From TC-15 sp034437275 (GTDB lineage Bacteria; Chloroflexota; Anaerolineae; Aggregatilineales; Aggregatilineaceae), in the NCBI GenBank assembly GCA_034437275.1, contig DAOTUD010000111.1, forward strand, positions 1 through 14,962: a DNA stretch of 14,962 nt. Direction: 5' to 3'. Under the pieces are notes generated by a model. That model made no database searches and had not been told where the DNA came from. It was given only the letters and a program-made list of their open reading frames with translations. Shown piece after piece: positions 7,498 to 14,962 of the stretch (position 1 is its first letter; each line of letters starts with the position of its first letter). A program made the translations under genes and the position numbers.

Positions 7498-8829
7498 ATG
7501 AATAAACTCGGCGCTTTACCGCCCCTTTTTGATCTTCTGCTGCTGTCGATTTTGTCCTTGAGCTATATTTTGTTTGAGCCGCTAGAGGATTGTTCTCTCA
7601 ACGAATTACGTTTCCTGGTGATCGCATTGGTAGGGGCGGGCTGGATTTACGCCTGGCTGGGTACGCCGGTTTCGTCGACCGGCATTTCGCCGGGCAGCAC
7701 AACACTGCTCGGCATTGTTGTCACGCTGCTCGTTATTCTGCCGACTGTACTGGCGATCGCCGTTCGCAGCCAGTCCGAACCGCACCACTGTGTACATGAT
7801 GGCCTGATCCAGAGCGAAGAAGCGGCACGTTTCACATGGCACGCCCAGAATCCTTACACCGCCGACTACACCAGTACGTCAATGAGCGACTGGGATTTCC
7901 AGGTGGGCGATCTGACCGAAAATCCTGCCTTATATCACTATCCTTACATGCCGCTGACGTTCTTGCTGCCGCTGCCGGTTCACTGGCTGGGAGAGCAGGT
8001 GCTGGATTGGTTCGATCATCGCGTGATTTATTTGCTGCTGTATGCAGGGCTAATCGCGATCGGCGGGCGGCTGGCCGCGCCACCTTACGACCGGCAGATG
8101 CTGCGCATTGTCCTGGCGCTCAACCCGCTGCTGACTGTTTACCTGGTTGAGGGGCGCAATGATATCCTTGTGCTATTTTGGATCGTCGTGACCCTGGCGT
8201 TGCTCCAACAAGGACGTAACTGTTGGTCGGCAGTTACATTCGCGCTCGCCTGTGCTACCAAACAACTGGCCTGGTTCTTTGTGCCATTCTACATGCTTTA
8301 TGTCGCCGGACAGGGTTCGCCCGCCGAGCGGGTTAGGCGCGTTAGAAAACCGCTCCTGGTCTTAGCTGGGGGTTTGGCGGTGAGCGTTCTCCCCTGGCTG
8401 CTGTGGGGCCCGCGTGCGTTCATTGAGGACACGCTCATGTTTCAGTCTGGAACGCTGGCGGATAGTTATCCCATCAACGGATACGGTATCAGTATGCTAA
8501 TGTTGGCCTGGGGGATAGTCGATTCGCATACGGCCAGTTTTCCGTTTGGTGTGCTACAAGTTTTGGTTGGCATTCCGCTGCTCATCGTGTTTCTCCGTCG
8601 TCAGTGGCACAGCAATGATCTTCAAACCGCACTGGTCCACTTCTGGCTGTTGCTGGCTGCGGTTAGCTTTTTGGGCCGTGCATTCAATGAGAATTACCTG
8701 GGGTTTCTCCTATCACTCATGGCGATCAGCGTCTGGATCACCCGTCTTCGACCGCAGCCGGGAACTTGTGACAAAGGAGGGGGACTTTCTTCGGCTTCGA
8801 TCAAAGGTTCCACACCAGATTTGCTATGA
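7498..8829 (+). CDS. GT-C-type multi-pass membrane glycosyltransferase (GT87-like)
   Basis: 443 residues, hydrophobic nearly throughout, with roughly ten membrane segments. The start ATG7498 has a weak site AAGG (7487-7490). The layout matches GT-C enzymes that use polyprenyl-phosphate sugars. The first large outer loop carries an acidic pair region (Asp101 in HDGLIQSEE, Glu107/Glu108) followed by AQNPYTADY. Further along are HYPYMPL (147-153), GRND (219-222) at a membrane boundary, and an ACATKQ segment resembling the TK motif of GT87/DUF2029 mannosyltransferases. The substrate cannot be read from the sequence; a lipid-linked hexose or pentose added to an envelope glycan or glycolipid is the likely class of reaction. 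Its stop codon overlaps the start of the next glycosyltransferase, so the two are translationally coupled and probably act in one envelope pathway. Confidence 0.75.
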   Translation: MNKLGALPPLFDLLLLSILSLSYILFEPLEDCSLNELRFLVIALVGAGWIYAWLGTPVSSTGISPGSTTLLGIVVTLLVILPTVLAIAVRSQSEPHHCVHDGLIQSEEAARFTWHAQNPYTADYTSTSMSDWDFQVGDLTENPALYHYPYMPLTFLLPLPVHWLGEQVLDWFDHRVIYLLLYAGLIAIGGRLAAPPYDRQMLRIVLALNPLLTVYLVEGRNDILVLFWIVVTLALLQQGRNCWSAVTFALACATKQLAWFFVPFYMLYVAGQGSPAERVRRVRKPLLVLAGGLAVSVLPWLLWGPRAFIEDTLMFQSGTLADSYPINGYGISMLMLAWGIVDSHTASFPFGVLQVLVGIPLLIVFLRRQWHSNDLQTALVHFWLLLAAVSFLGRAFNENYLGFLLSLMAISVWITRLRPQPGTCDKGGGLSSASIKGSTPDLL

Positions 8830-10502
8830 AACCTAACTATCGCGCGGCGTCGTATGGACTGGAAGCATTGCTGTTGATCGCGATCCTGGCGCTCGCGGCT
8901 TTTGTCCGGCTGGAGAATCTGACGGATAATCCGGGCTGGTATTCGGACGAGGGCACACACCTGGAGATCGCCAAGCATTATACCGAGGGGCGGACCCAGT
9001 ACATGGCGTTTGATCAATCGGTGCTACTATGGGCCAAGATGCCCCTCTTTCCATGGCTAACCTCGCGGTGGTTACTGCTGACCAACACCACGCCGCCGGA
9101 CAGTATCACGGTGGTGCGCACCTTCAGTGCGGTGCTGGCCACATTGTCGGTGGGATTGTTGTGGTGGGTGGTCCGGCGCACGCAGCGTGGCCAGGAGCGC
9201 GCTTTGCCGCTGATGGCGGCGGCGGTGTTGGCGATATATCCCACTGCCGTGATCTACAACCGAATTGGGTTCAGTTACAATCTAGCCGCGCCCCTGCTGC
9301 TGCTGCTCTTTTGGGCGTTGTGGGAATACCTCGAAGCGCCGCGTCGCTCCTGGTTGGCGTTCGCCGCGCTGCTGGTGGGAATCAGCGTGGTGGTGGACCT
9401 GTTCATGCTGGTGCTGTTTGTGCCGTTGGTGCTCGTGATCTCGGTCCGGCGTTGGCACGATGCGTTGTGGGCCGTGCCGCTGGGGTTGGTCCCGTTTGGA
9501 ATCTATGCGGTGGCACATTTGCTTGCCCATGCGGATGTGTTTCTCTACGACCTGGAATTTACGTTTGGGCGCATAGGCGGGATGCCGTTGTACATGCAGA
9601 TTCCGGCAGTGCTGCTCAATCATGTGGCGGTGATCCTGATCGATCCCTGGATTTTGCTGGCAACCATTGGTATGTTTTTTATCCCAGGAAGTCGCCAGCA
9701 GCGCTTGTTTATGCTGATGTTTTTAGCTCCGCTGCTATCCCTCGAACGCAGCACCGTGGTCGGCTTTTTAAGCCAGTACTATCTCATTCCGATCATGCCG
9801 TTGATTGCCTGGGGCGTGGCGGCTCTGGTCCGGTTCATGGTACCGGTGATGGTGGAGAAGATCTCGGATGCCTTCCGGACGCTGTTCGGTAACTGGACAT
9901 GGTGGCCACGCAGGCCTCTCTGGGTGAATTTGCAGACGCGGCTGATCGCGGTGGGGACCATGCCGCTTGTTTTCCTGCTGGCGCTTGCGCCGCTTTTCTA
10001 TTTCGCCGCACTCAATATCCGTTTGGTTGGCAATACCTTAAAAACTGACATTACTGCTGTAATGCTTGATCCCGATGATTCGCGCCGGGTGGCCACCTAT
10101 CTGAATGCGCGTACCATGCCTGACGATGTGTTGATCACCTCCCCGGCGATTGCGTGGCTGTTCGAGGCGCAGGTTGCCGATTTTCAGATGGCGGTCACGG
10201 CAATGGGCAATAGCACGGAACATCTGCCGGGTGATATCCCTGCCGACCGGTTTCTTTTTGACGTGCGCTATACCCAGGCGGATTATGTGATCGTGGACAA
10301 TCTGTGGCGCAACTGGGCGGCGGTGAATATGGAAGAGGTAGAAGACATGATGCGCGATGTGCAGGAGAACTGGGTCCCCGTCTATATCGCCGGCGAGATC
10401 AACGTCTACCGTAACCCCGACCGCCCGGTCACCGCGCGTGAGAACAGCCTGATATCGATCATGATGTCGTTTTCCAGCCGGCTCATTCCGTTTACATACT
10501 AA
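8826..10502 (+). CDS. GT39/ArnT-like membrane glycosyltransferase
   Basis: 558 residues. ATG8826 overlaps the preceding stop as ATGA. No ribosome site lies immediately before it, which fits translation by coupling. It is a polytopic GT-C fold protein of the dolichyl-phosphate-mannose mannosyltransferase (PMT/ArnT) type. After the first membrane segment (~12-28) comes NPGWYSDEGTHLEIAKHY, containing the Asp41-Glu42 pair that is the usual catalytic/metal motif of the first outer loop. Many hydrophobic segments follow to about residue 400. A soluble C-terminal domain of ~150 residues, predicted outside, includes a strand TQADYVIVDNLW. It probably transfers a sugar from a polyprenyl phosphate to a lipid, glycan or protein at the outer membrane face. 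Donor and acceptor are unknown. It shares an operon with the GT87-like gene. Confidence 0.82.
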   Translation: MKPNYRAASYGLEALLLIAILALAAFVRLENLTDNPGWYSDEGTHLEIAKHYTEGRTQYMAFDQSVLLWAKMPLFPWLTSRWLLLTNTTPPDSITVVRTFSAVLATLSVGLLWWVVRRTQRGQERALPLMAAAVLAIYPTAVIYNRIGFSYNLAAPLLLLLFWALWEYLEAPRRSWLAFAALLVGISVVVDLFMLVLFVPLVLVISVRRWHDALWAVPLGLVPFGIYAVAHLLAHADVFLYDLEFTFGRIGGMPLYMQIPAVLLNHVAVILIDPWILLATIGMFFIPGSRQQRLFMLMFLAPLLSLERSTVVGFLSQYYLIPIMPLIAWGVAALVRFMVPVMVEKISDAFRTLFGNWTWWPRRPLWVNLQTRLIAVGTMPLVFLLALAPLFYFAALNIRLVGNTLKTDITAVMLDPDDSRRVATYLNARTMPDDVLITSPAIAWLFEAQVADFQMAVTAMGNSTEHLPGDIPADRFLFDVRYTQADYVIVDNLWRNWAAVNMEEVEDMMRDVQENWVPVYIAGEINVYRNPDRPVTARENSLISIMMSFSSRLIPFTY

Positions 10503-10522
10503 CCGGATGTGCGGCTCGGAGC

Positions 10523-10550
10523 CGGGCTGGGGCACCTGTCTCCCGGCCCG
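10523..10550 (+). terminator. Possible terminator after the glycosyltransferase pair
   Basis: CGGGCTGGG (10523-10531) can pair with CCCGGCCCG (10542-10550) over nine positions with one U-G pair and a 10-base loop. It begins 20 bases after the stop. There is no good T run behind it (TTAGAG), so termination may be weak and some read-through into rpoB is possible. Confidence 0.4.
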
Positions 10551-10600
10551 TTAGAGTCTGGTTGGAAAGCCTTTGCCCGGCATGGTTTAGCGAAAAATCG

Positions 10601-10628
10601 TTGACACCCAGACATACTATGATATACT
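10601..10628 (+). promoter_or_regulatory. Strong sigma70-type promoter of rpoB
   Basis: A perfect -35 box TTGACA (10601-10606) and the -10 box TATACT (10623-10628, five of six) are separated by 16 bases. They lie in an AT-rich island unlike the surrounding GC-rich DNA. Transcription would start near 10635, leaving a leader of about 115 bases before rpoB. That leader contains the palindrome TGTCTAGACA (10657-10666) and a pyrimidine stretch ACCTCC (10676-10681) able to pair briefly with the rpoB ribosome site. Confidence 0.85.
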
Positions 10629-10749
10629 ATTTATTCTTGTACCCCAGATGAGTCTGTGTCTAGACATTGAAATTTACCTCCAGGAAATCCACATCGGTCT
10701 GCACCTGTCTGATTAGTGATCGTCGACGAGTGACCTCGAGGAGTAGTGA

Positions 10750-13700
10750 ATGCAGCGGCGGCTAGATGAGAAGAACTACGCACGCACGTATGATGTGCAG
10801 GCATTGCCTTCACTCATTGAAATTCAGTTGGATTCGTTTCGGCGCTTCAAAGACGAAGGGCTGAGAGAACTATTTGACGAAATTAGCCCGATCGAAAGCT
10901 TCAATGGCAATCTGCGGCTGTACTTCCCCGGCAGCAGTCCCGAGGCGGCTAAATTCGACCTAACGTATCACTTCGATGAACCGAAGTATTCTGAGGATAT
11001 TTGCCTCGAACGTGATATTACGTTCGCGGCTCCGCTATATGTCAAAGTGGCGCTGGTGAATCGCGGGTCCGGTGACGAGATAATCGAATCGGAAATCTTC
11101 ATGGGGGACTTCCCCCAGATGACCGAGAAGGGCACGTTCATTATCAACGGCACCGAGCGCGTGGTCGTCAGCCAGTTGATCCGGTCGCCCGGTGTCTATT
11201 TCGATGCCGAAGAAGACCGGACCACCGGACGGCGCTTGTCTACTGCGAAGATGATCCCCGATCGCGGCGCGTGGATGGAGTTCGAAACGCGCAAGAGCGA
11301 CTACATTGCCATCAAGTTCAATCGCAAGCGCACCATCCCGGTTACGATTTTGCTGCGGGCGCTGGCTGCCGTCAGCGATGGCTTTGACGAGCATTCGCCG
11401 ATCAAGGATGGCACCGACGAAGAACTGCTGGCGCTCTACAAAGAAGTTGATAACAACCCCGACCATCAGTATATGGAAGGGACCATTCGCATGGAACCCG
11501 AGTGGGAACTGCGCGACGACCTGACGGTCGCCGAGGCGGCCCTGCTGGAGTTCTACAAGCGGATGCGCCCCGGCGATCCGCCCACCCTGGACAACGCCCG
11601 CGAATACCTGGAAAGCCAGTTGTTCGACCAGCGACGCTACGACCTGGAGCGCGTTGGGCGCTACAAGCTCAACCAGCGGTTGCGCATTGATGACGTAGTG
11701 CCGCGCACGCACCGCACGATCACCAAGTTCGATCTGGTGAAGCTTGTCGAGCGCATGATCCTGATCGACAACGGGCTGGAAGAACCGGATGACATCGACC
11801 ACCTCGGCAACCGCCGGGTGAAGACGGTCGGTGAGCTGATCCAGAACTCGCTGCGGATCGGGCTGCGCCGGATGGAGCGTGTCGTCCGCGAGCGTATGTC
11901 GATCCGCGAATCTGACAGCCTGACGCCGATGTCCTTGATCAACATCCGGCCTGTGGTGGCGGCGGTGCGCGAGTTTTTCGGCTCCAGCCAGTTGTCCCAG
12001 TTCATGGACCAGACCAACCCGCTGGCCGAACTCACGCACAAGCGCACCCTGTCGGCGTTGGGGCCGGGCGGGCTGCGGCGTGAGCGTGCCGGGTTCGATG
12101 TGCGCGATGTGCATCACAGTCACTATGGCCGCATCTGCCCGATTGAAACCCCCGAAGGCCCAAACATCGGCCTGATCGGTCGCCTGGCGAGCTACGGGCG
12201 CGTGAACGAGTACGGGTTCATCGAGACGCCGTACCGCCGCGTCTACCGGGAGCTGCAGTTGGACGACGAGCGTTTGTTGGGGCGTGCGCTGCGCGAGGAT
12301 GTGGAGCATCCGGATAAGGATGACGAGGCCATCTCGGCAGACACGGTGGTTGATGAAGACGTGCTGCAACAACTGCAGGCGATGGGTGTCGAACTCGTGC
12401 CGATTGTGCCGTTTGTGAGCGATGAGATCGTTTACCTCTCGGCGGATGACGAAGACCATTACGTCATTGGGCAGGCTAACGCCCCCCTAGATCGTGAGCG
12501 TCAGTTCGTCAATGAGCGTGTGTCGGCACGCCATCACCAGCGTTTCCTGGTCGCGCGGGCCGAACGCATCGACTATATGGACGTTGCCCCCCGGCAGATC
12601 GTCGGGATTTCGGCAGCGCTGATCCCCTTCCTGGAACATGACGATGCGAACCGCGCGTTGATGGGGTCGAACATGCAGCGCCAGGCGGTGCCCTTGCTGC
12701 AGCCGGATGTGCCGATTGTGAGCACGGGGGTCGAACGGCAGGCTGCCTACGACTCCGGGCAGGTGTTGGTCGCCGATCAAGGGGGCGAAGTGCTCTCTGT
12801 GCAAGGCGACAAGATCGAAGTCCGGCAGGACGATAGCGACGAAGTCCGTACCTACCGCCTGCGCAAGTATAATCGCTCGAATCAATCGACCTGCATTGAC
12901 CAGCGTCCGGTGGTGCAGAAAGGTCAGATGATCCAGGCCGGTGATGTCATCGCCGACAGTTCGTCGACGGTGTACGGCAATCTGGCGTTGGGTCATGACG
13001 TGTTGTGCGCGTTCCTGTCCTGGGAGGGCGGCAACTATGAGGACGCCTTGTTGATCAGCGAATCCCTGGTGCGGCAGGATCGCTTTACGTCGATCCACAT
13101 TGAGAAACACGAGGTCGAAGCCCGCGATACCAAGCTGGGGCCGGAAGAAATCACCTACGACATCCCGAATGTCGGGGAAGATGCGCTCAAGGACCTGGAC
13201 GAACACGGCATCATCCGCATCGGGGCCGAGGTCGGGCCAAACGATATCCTGGTGGGCAAGATCACGCCTAAGGGCGAGAAAGAACTCAGCCCCGAGGAAA
13301 AGCTGCTGCGCGCGATCTTTGGCGAAAAGGCGCGCGAGGTGAAGGACTCGTCCTTGCGACTGCCGCACGGTGAAAAAGGCAAGGTCGTAGACGTCAAAAT
13401 TTTCACCCGCGAAGAACACCGCGATCTGCCCGCGGGCGTGGACCAGTTGGTGCGCGTCAGTGTGGCCCAGAAGCGCAAGCTCACCCAGGGCGACAAGATG
13501 GCCGGTCGGCACGGGAACAAGGGTGTGATTTCAAAAGTGGTGTCTGTCGAGGACATGCCGTTCCTGGAAGACGGAACACCGCTCGAAATTATCCTGAACC
13601 CGCTGGGTGTGCCGGGCCGTATGAATATCGGGCAGGTGCTGGAGACGCATCTCGGCTGGGCTGCCGATCGTATGGGCTTCCGTGCGATTTCGCCCGTGTT

Positions 13701-14676
13701 TGACGGGGCCGAAGAGGATGAGATCGAAGCGGAACTGGGCCGGGCCTGGATGATTGACTGGGCCTGGAAGATCGTCACTGAGCAGGCCTGGGAGTGGGTC
13801 GCAGAACAAGGCTACGACACCGAATACCTGGATGACGATGACGAAGTGCGCCGCTTGTATATCGACCAGTGGCTTGGCGAAATCGGCGGCTATTCGATGG
13901 AACGGCTGGCGCTGGAGCCGGTCTACGCCCGGCGGGCCGTGATGGCCGAATGGCTGCGCGAGCAGGGCTACAATCCCGACGATATCCTGTTGTTCGATTG
14001 GCACGGGATCACCGTGCGGGAACGTGATCGGCGTGATGCCAATGCACGCTATGCGGCGCTCACGCTCTGGATCGAGTACCTGAGCGGCGAAACGCTGCCT
14101 GACGACCTGAGCGAGGATGACCTGCGCGAAATGGCGCGCCGGGTGTCCATCAAGTACGACGTGCCGATCCCGATCTACGGGAAGCAGCGGTTGTATGATG
14201 GCAAAACCGGCGAAGCGTTCGACCAGCCGGTGACGGTCGGCATCATCCACATGCTGAAGCTGGCGCACCTGGTCGAAGACAAGGTGCACGCCCGTTCGAC
14301 TGGCCCGTACAGCCTGGTCACGCAGCAGCCGCTGGGTGGTAAGGCACAGTTCGGCGGCCAGCGGTTCGGCGAGATGGAGGTCTGGGCGCTGGAGGCGTAC
14401 GGTGCGGCGCACACACTCCAGGAGATGTTGACCGTGAAATCGGACGATGTCCAGGGGCGCGTCAAGACCTACGAAGCCATCGTCAAGGGCGAACCCATCG
14501 AGGAGCCGGGCGTGCCGGCGGGCTTCCGCGTGCTGGTCAAAGAGTTGCAAAGCCTGGGACTGGCGGTGGAAGCGATCACCGACACCGGCGAAGTCATCAA
14601 ATTCGGCAAGGATGAGGAAAAATCGCGCCAGCCGAAGATGCCGATGGGCTTGTTAGGGCTGGCCAATAACCGCTAA
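10750..14676 (+). CDS. rpoB: RNA polymerase beta subunit
   Basis: Catalytic core subunit of RNA polymerase. 1308 residues, complete; ATG10750 has GAGGAG at 10738-10743. N-terminal lobes: TYDVQALPSLIEIQLDSF, then IINGTERVVVSQLIRSPGVYF. Rifampicin region: GSSQLSQFMDQTNPLAELTH (411-430). Fork region: RICPIETPEGPNIGLIG. Later motifs: FLEHDDANRALMGSNMQRQA, EARDTKLGPEEIT, and the active-centre motif QGDKMAGRHGNKGV with Lys916 and Lys924. C-terminal block: KVHARSTGPYSLVTQQPLGG, then GEMEVWALEAYGAAHTLQEM. Three oddities. The residue equivalent to E. coli Arg529 is Thr433. About 53 extra residues lie between ETPYRRV and DEIVYLS (~499-557). About 139 extra residues, relative to E. coli, lie between FDGA (984-987) and LYDG (1148-1151), where Thermus also has an insert. 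It has its own promoter and terminator and is not visibly joined to ribosomal protein genes or rpoC. Confidence 0.98.
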   Translation: MQRRLDEKNYARTYDVQALPSLIEIQLDSFRRFKDEGLRELFDEISPIESFNGNLRLYFPGSSPEAAKFDLTYHFDEPKYSEDICLERDITFAAPLYVKVALVNRGSGDEIIESEIFMGDFPQMTEKGTFIINGTERVVVSQLIRSPGVYFDAEEDRTTGRRLSTAKMIPDRGAWMEFETRKSDYIAIKFNRKRTIPVTILLRALAAVSDGFDEHSPIKDGTDEELLALYKEVDNNPDHQYMEGTIRMEPEWELRDDLTVAEAALLEFYKRMRPGDPPTLDNAREYLESQLFDQRRYDLERVGRYKLNQRLRIDDVVPRTHRTITKFDLVKLVERMILIDNGLEEPDDIDHLGNRRVKTVGELIQNSLRIGLRRMERVVRERMSIRESDSLTPMSLINIRPVVAAVREFFGSSQLSQFMDQTNPLAELTHKRTLSALGPGGLRRERAGFDVRDVHHSHYGRICPIETPEGPNIGLIGRLASYGRVNEYGFIETPYRRVYRELQLDDERLLGRALREDVEHPDKDDEAISADTVVDEDVLQQLQAMGVELVPIVPFVSDEIVYLSADDEDHYVIGQANAPLDRERQFVNERVSARHHQRFLVARAERIDYMDVAPRQIVGISAALIPFLEHDDANRALMGSNMQRQAVPLLQPDVPIVSTGVERQAAYDSGQVLVADQGGEVLSVQGDKIEVRQDDSDEVRTYRLRKYNRSNQSTCIDQRPVVQKGQMIQAGDVIADSSSTVYGNLALGHDVLCAFLSWEGGNYEDALLISESLVRQDRFTSIHIEKHEVEARDTKLGPEEITYDIPNVGEDALKDLDEHGIIRIGAEVGPNDILVGKITPKGEKELSPEEKLLRAIFGEKAREVKDSSLRLPHGEKGKVVDVKIFTREEHRDLPAGVDQLVRVSVAQKRKLTQGDKMAGRHGNKGVISKVVSVEDMPFLEDGTPLEIILNPLGVPGRMNIGQVLETHLGWAADRMGFRAISPVFDGAEEDEIEAELGRAWMIDWAWKIVTEQAWEWVAEQGYDTEYLDDDDEVRRLYIDQWLGEIGGYSMERLALEPVYARRAVMAEWLREQGYNPDDILLFDWHGITVRERDRRDANARYAALTLWIEYLSGETLPDDLSEDDLREMARRVSIKYDVPIPIYGKQRLYDGKTGEAFDQPVTVGIIHMLKLAHLVEDKVHARSTGPYSLVTQQPLGGKAQFGGQRFGEMEVWALEAYGAAHTLQEMLTVKSDDVQGRVKTYEAIVKGEPIEEPGVPAGFRVLVKELQSLGLAVEAITDTGEVIKFGKDEEKSRQPKMPMGLLGLANNR

Positions 14677-14710
14677 AGCAGCCCGTTGTGCAAGGCTAAA
14701 CAACTGAATG

Positions 14711-14750
14711 GTATGGAGAGTAAGTTGCTTGCTTGCTCTCCATATTTTTT
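14711..14750 (+). terminator. Intrinsic terminator after rpoB
   Basis: A long stem pairs TATGGAGAG (14712-14720) with CTCTCCATA (14736-14744). It extends inward through a T-G pair and AAG/CTT (14722-14724 with 14732-14734), and T6 (14745-14750) follows immediately. It begins about 35 bases after the rpoB stop. The strength of this hairpin suggests that rpoB transcription normally ends here, unless the hairpin came in with the adjoining transposon. Confidence 0.82.
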
Positions 14751-14962
14751 GCAAGTTTTTTATAATTCGAGTTTCTTGGTAGTCTCCCGCTCAAGTGTTG
14801 TCAGGAACGGGAACATAGGATAAAAGCTCTTCAATCGACCAAATATGGTCAGCCAGACCAGCAACCATAGCTGGTGAGCGTTGAAGCCAGCGACGTGTAC
14901 CATCATTGACTTCTAGCCGTAAGGTCTTGACATGACGTGCCAGGTTGTACACCACATCTTCC
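14751..14962 (-). mobile_element. End of an insertion sequence (continues past the window)
   Basis: The last ~200 bases carry the 3' end of a transposase gene convergent to rpoB. The 40 bases between the rpoB terminator and the transposase stop must contain the element's end. No terminal inverted repeat can be identified because the other end lies outside the window. The left boundary given is therefore an estimate. GC content is clearly lower than in the neighbouring genes. Confidence 0.55.
14791..14962 (-). CDS. Transposase, C-terminal fragment
   Basis: Reading leftwards from the window edge, 56 codons end in TGA (14793-14791); the 5' part lies outside the window. The visible protein begins EDVVYNLARHVKTLRLEV, continues through RRWLQRSPAMVAGLADHIWS and ends EELLSYVPVPDNT. 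The block SPAMVAGLADHIWSIEELL matches the typical C-terminus (TPAMAAGLTDHxWSxxELL) of DDE transposases common in Chloroflexota and cyanobacterial insertion sequences. It usually follows the Asn/Arg-Pro-His-x-Ser-Leu region near the last catalytic residue; here that region reads YNLARHVKTLRL, a diverged version. Whether the full gene is intact cannot be seen. Codon use is more AT-rich than in rpoB, as expected for a mobile gene. Confidence 0.75.
   Translation of the reverse strand, partial: EDVVYNLARHVKTLRLEVNDGTRRWLQRSPAMVAGLADHIWSIEELLSYVPVPDNT

Noticed and set aside
8773..8780. Strong ribosome-site-like AAAGGAGG near the end of the first glycosyltransferase gene
   Set aside because: It lies 45 bases before ATG8826 with no suitable start codon at normal distance, so it is probably chance. 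Re-initiation at the ATGA overlap explains the second gene better.
11035..14550. Three long minus-strand open frames opposite rpoB (11035-12459, 12487-13512, 13531-14550)
   Set aside because: They are shadows of rpoB codon usage, with no ribosome sites or family motifs.
1..14962. CRISPR array, tRNA or rRNA genes, or tandem repeats
   Set aside because: No regularly spaced repeats and no tRNA- or rRNA-like segments were seen when reading the intergenic regions.

Overview
The window reads as a chromosomal segment of a GC-rich bacterium, most likely a member of the Chloroflexota (Anaerolineae-like). This assignment is an inference. It rests on a fused transaldolase/glucose-6-phosphate isomerase, a membrane Ser/Thr kinase with a Thr/Pro-rich outer tail, a membrane-anchored SUMF1/FGE-type protein, and an RpoB of the Thermus/Chloroflexota style with lineage-type insertions. 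Nearly the whole window is coding. No rRNA, tRNA or CRISPR array was seen, and no gene-free stretch reaches 300 bases.

Layout from left to right. Bases 1-124 do not fit the gene that follows and look like the far side of a junction. A 5'-truncated endonuclease IV-type TIM-barrel gene follows (to 781). Next is a membrane-anchored formylglycine-generating-enzyme-like protein (865-2427) that ends in a clear intrinsic terminator. A promoter overlapping that terminator starts a two-gene operon of rpiB (2533-3000) and a tal-pgi fusion (3019-5910), closed by a second strong terminator. Together these two genes supply ribose-5-P isomerase, transaldolase and glucose-6-P isomerase. That covers much of the non-oxidative pentose phosphate pathway and its entry to glycolysis.

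A receptor-like Ser/Thr kinase (5990-7342, minus strand) is transcribed away from a translationally coupled pair of GT-C-type membrane glycosyltransferases (7498-8829 and 8826-10502). The 155-base divergent gap holds a perfect 12-base palindrome that may be an operator. A near-consensus sigma70-type promoter (10601-10628) then drives a complete rpoB (10750-14676) with its own strong terminator. In the last ~200 bases lies the C-terminal end of a convergent transposase gene, so rpoC is not directly behind rpoB within the visible sequence.

No clearly new multi-gene system was found. The points most worth following are: two large insertions and a Thr in place of a rifampicin-pocket Arg in RpoB; the IS element directly behind rpoB; the junction that removes the start of the endonuclease gene and carries a boxA-like sequence; and the palindrome between the kinase and glycosyltransferase genes.
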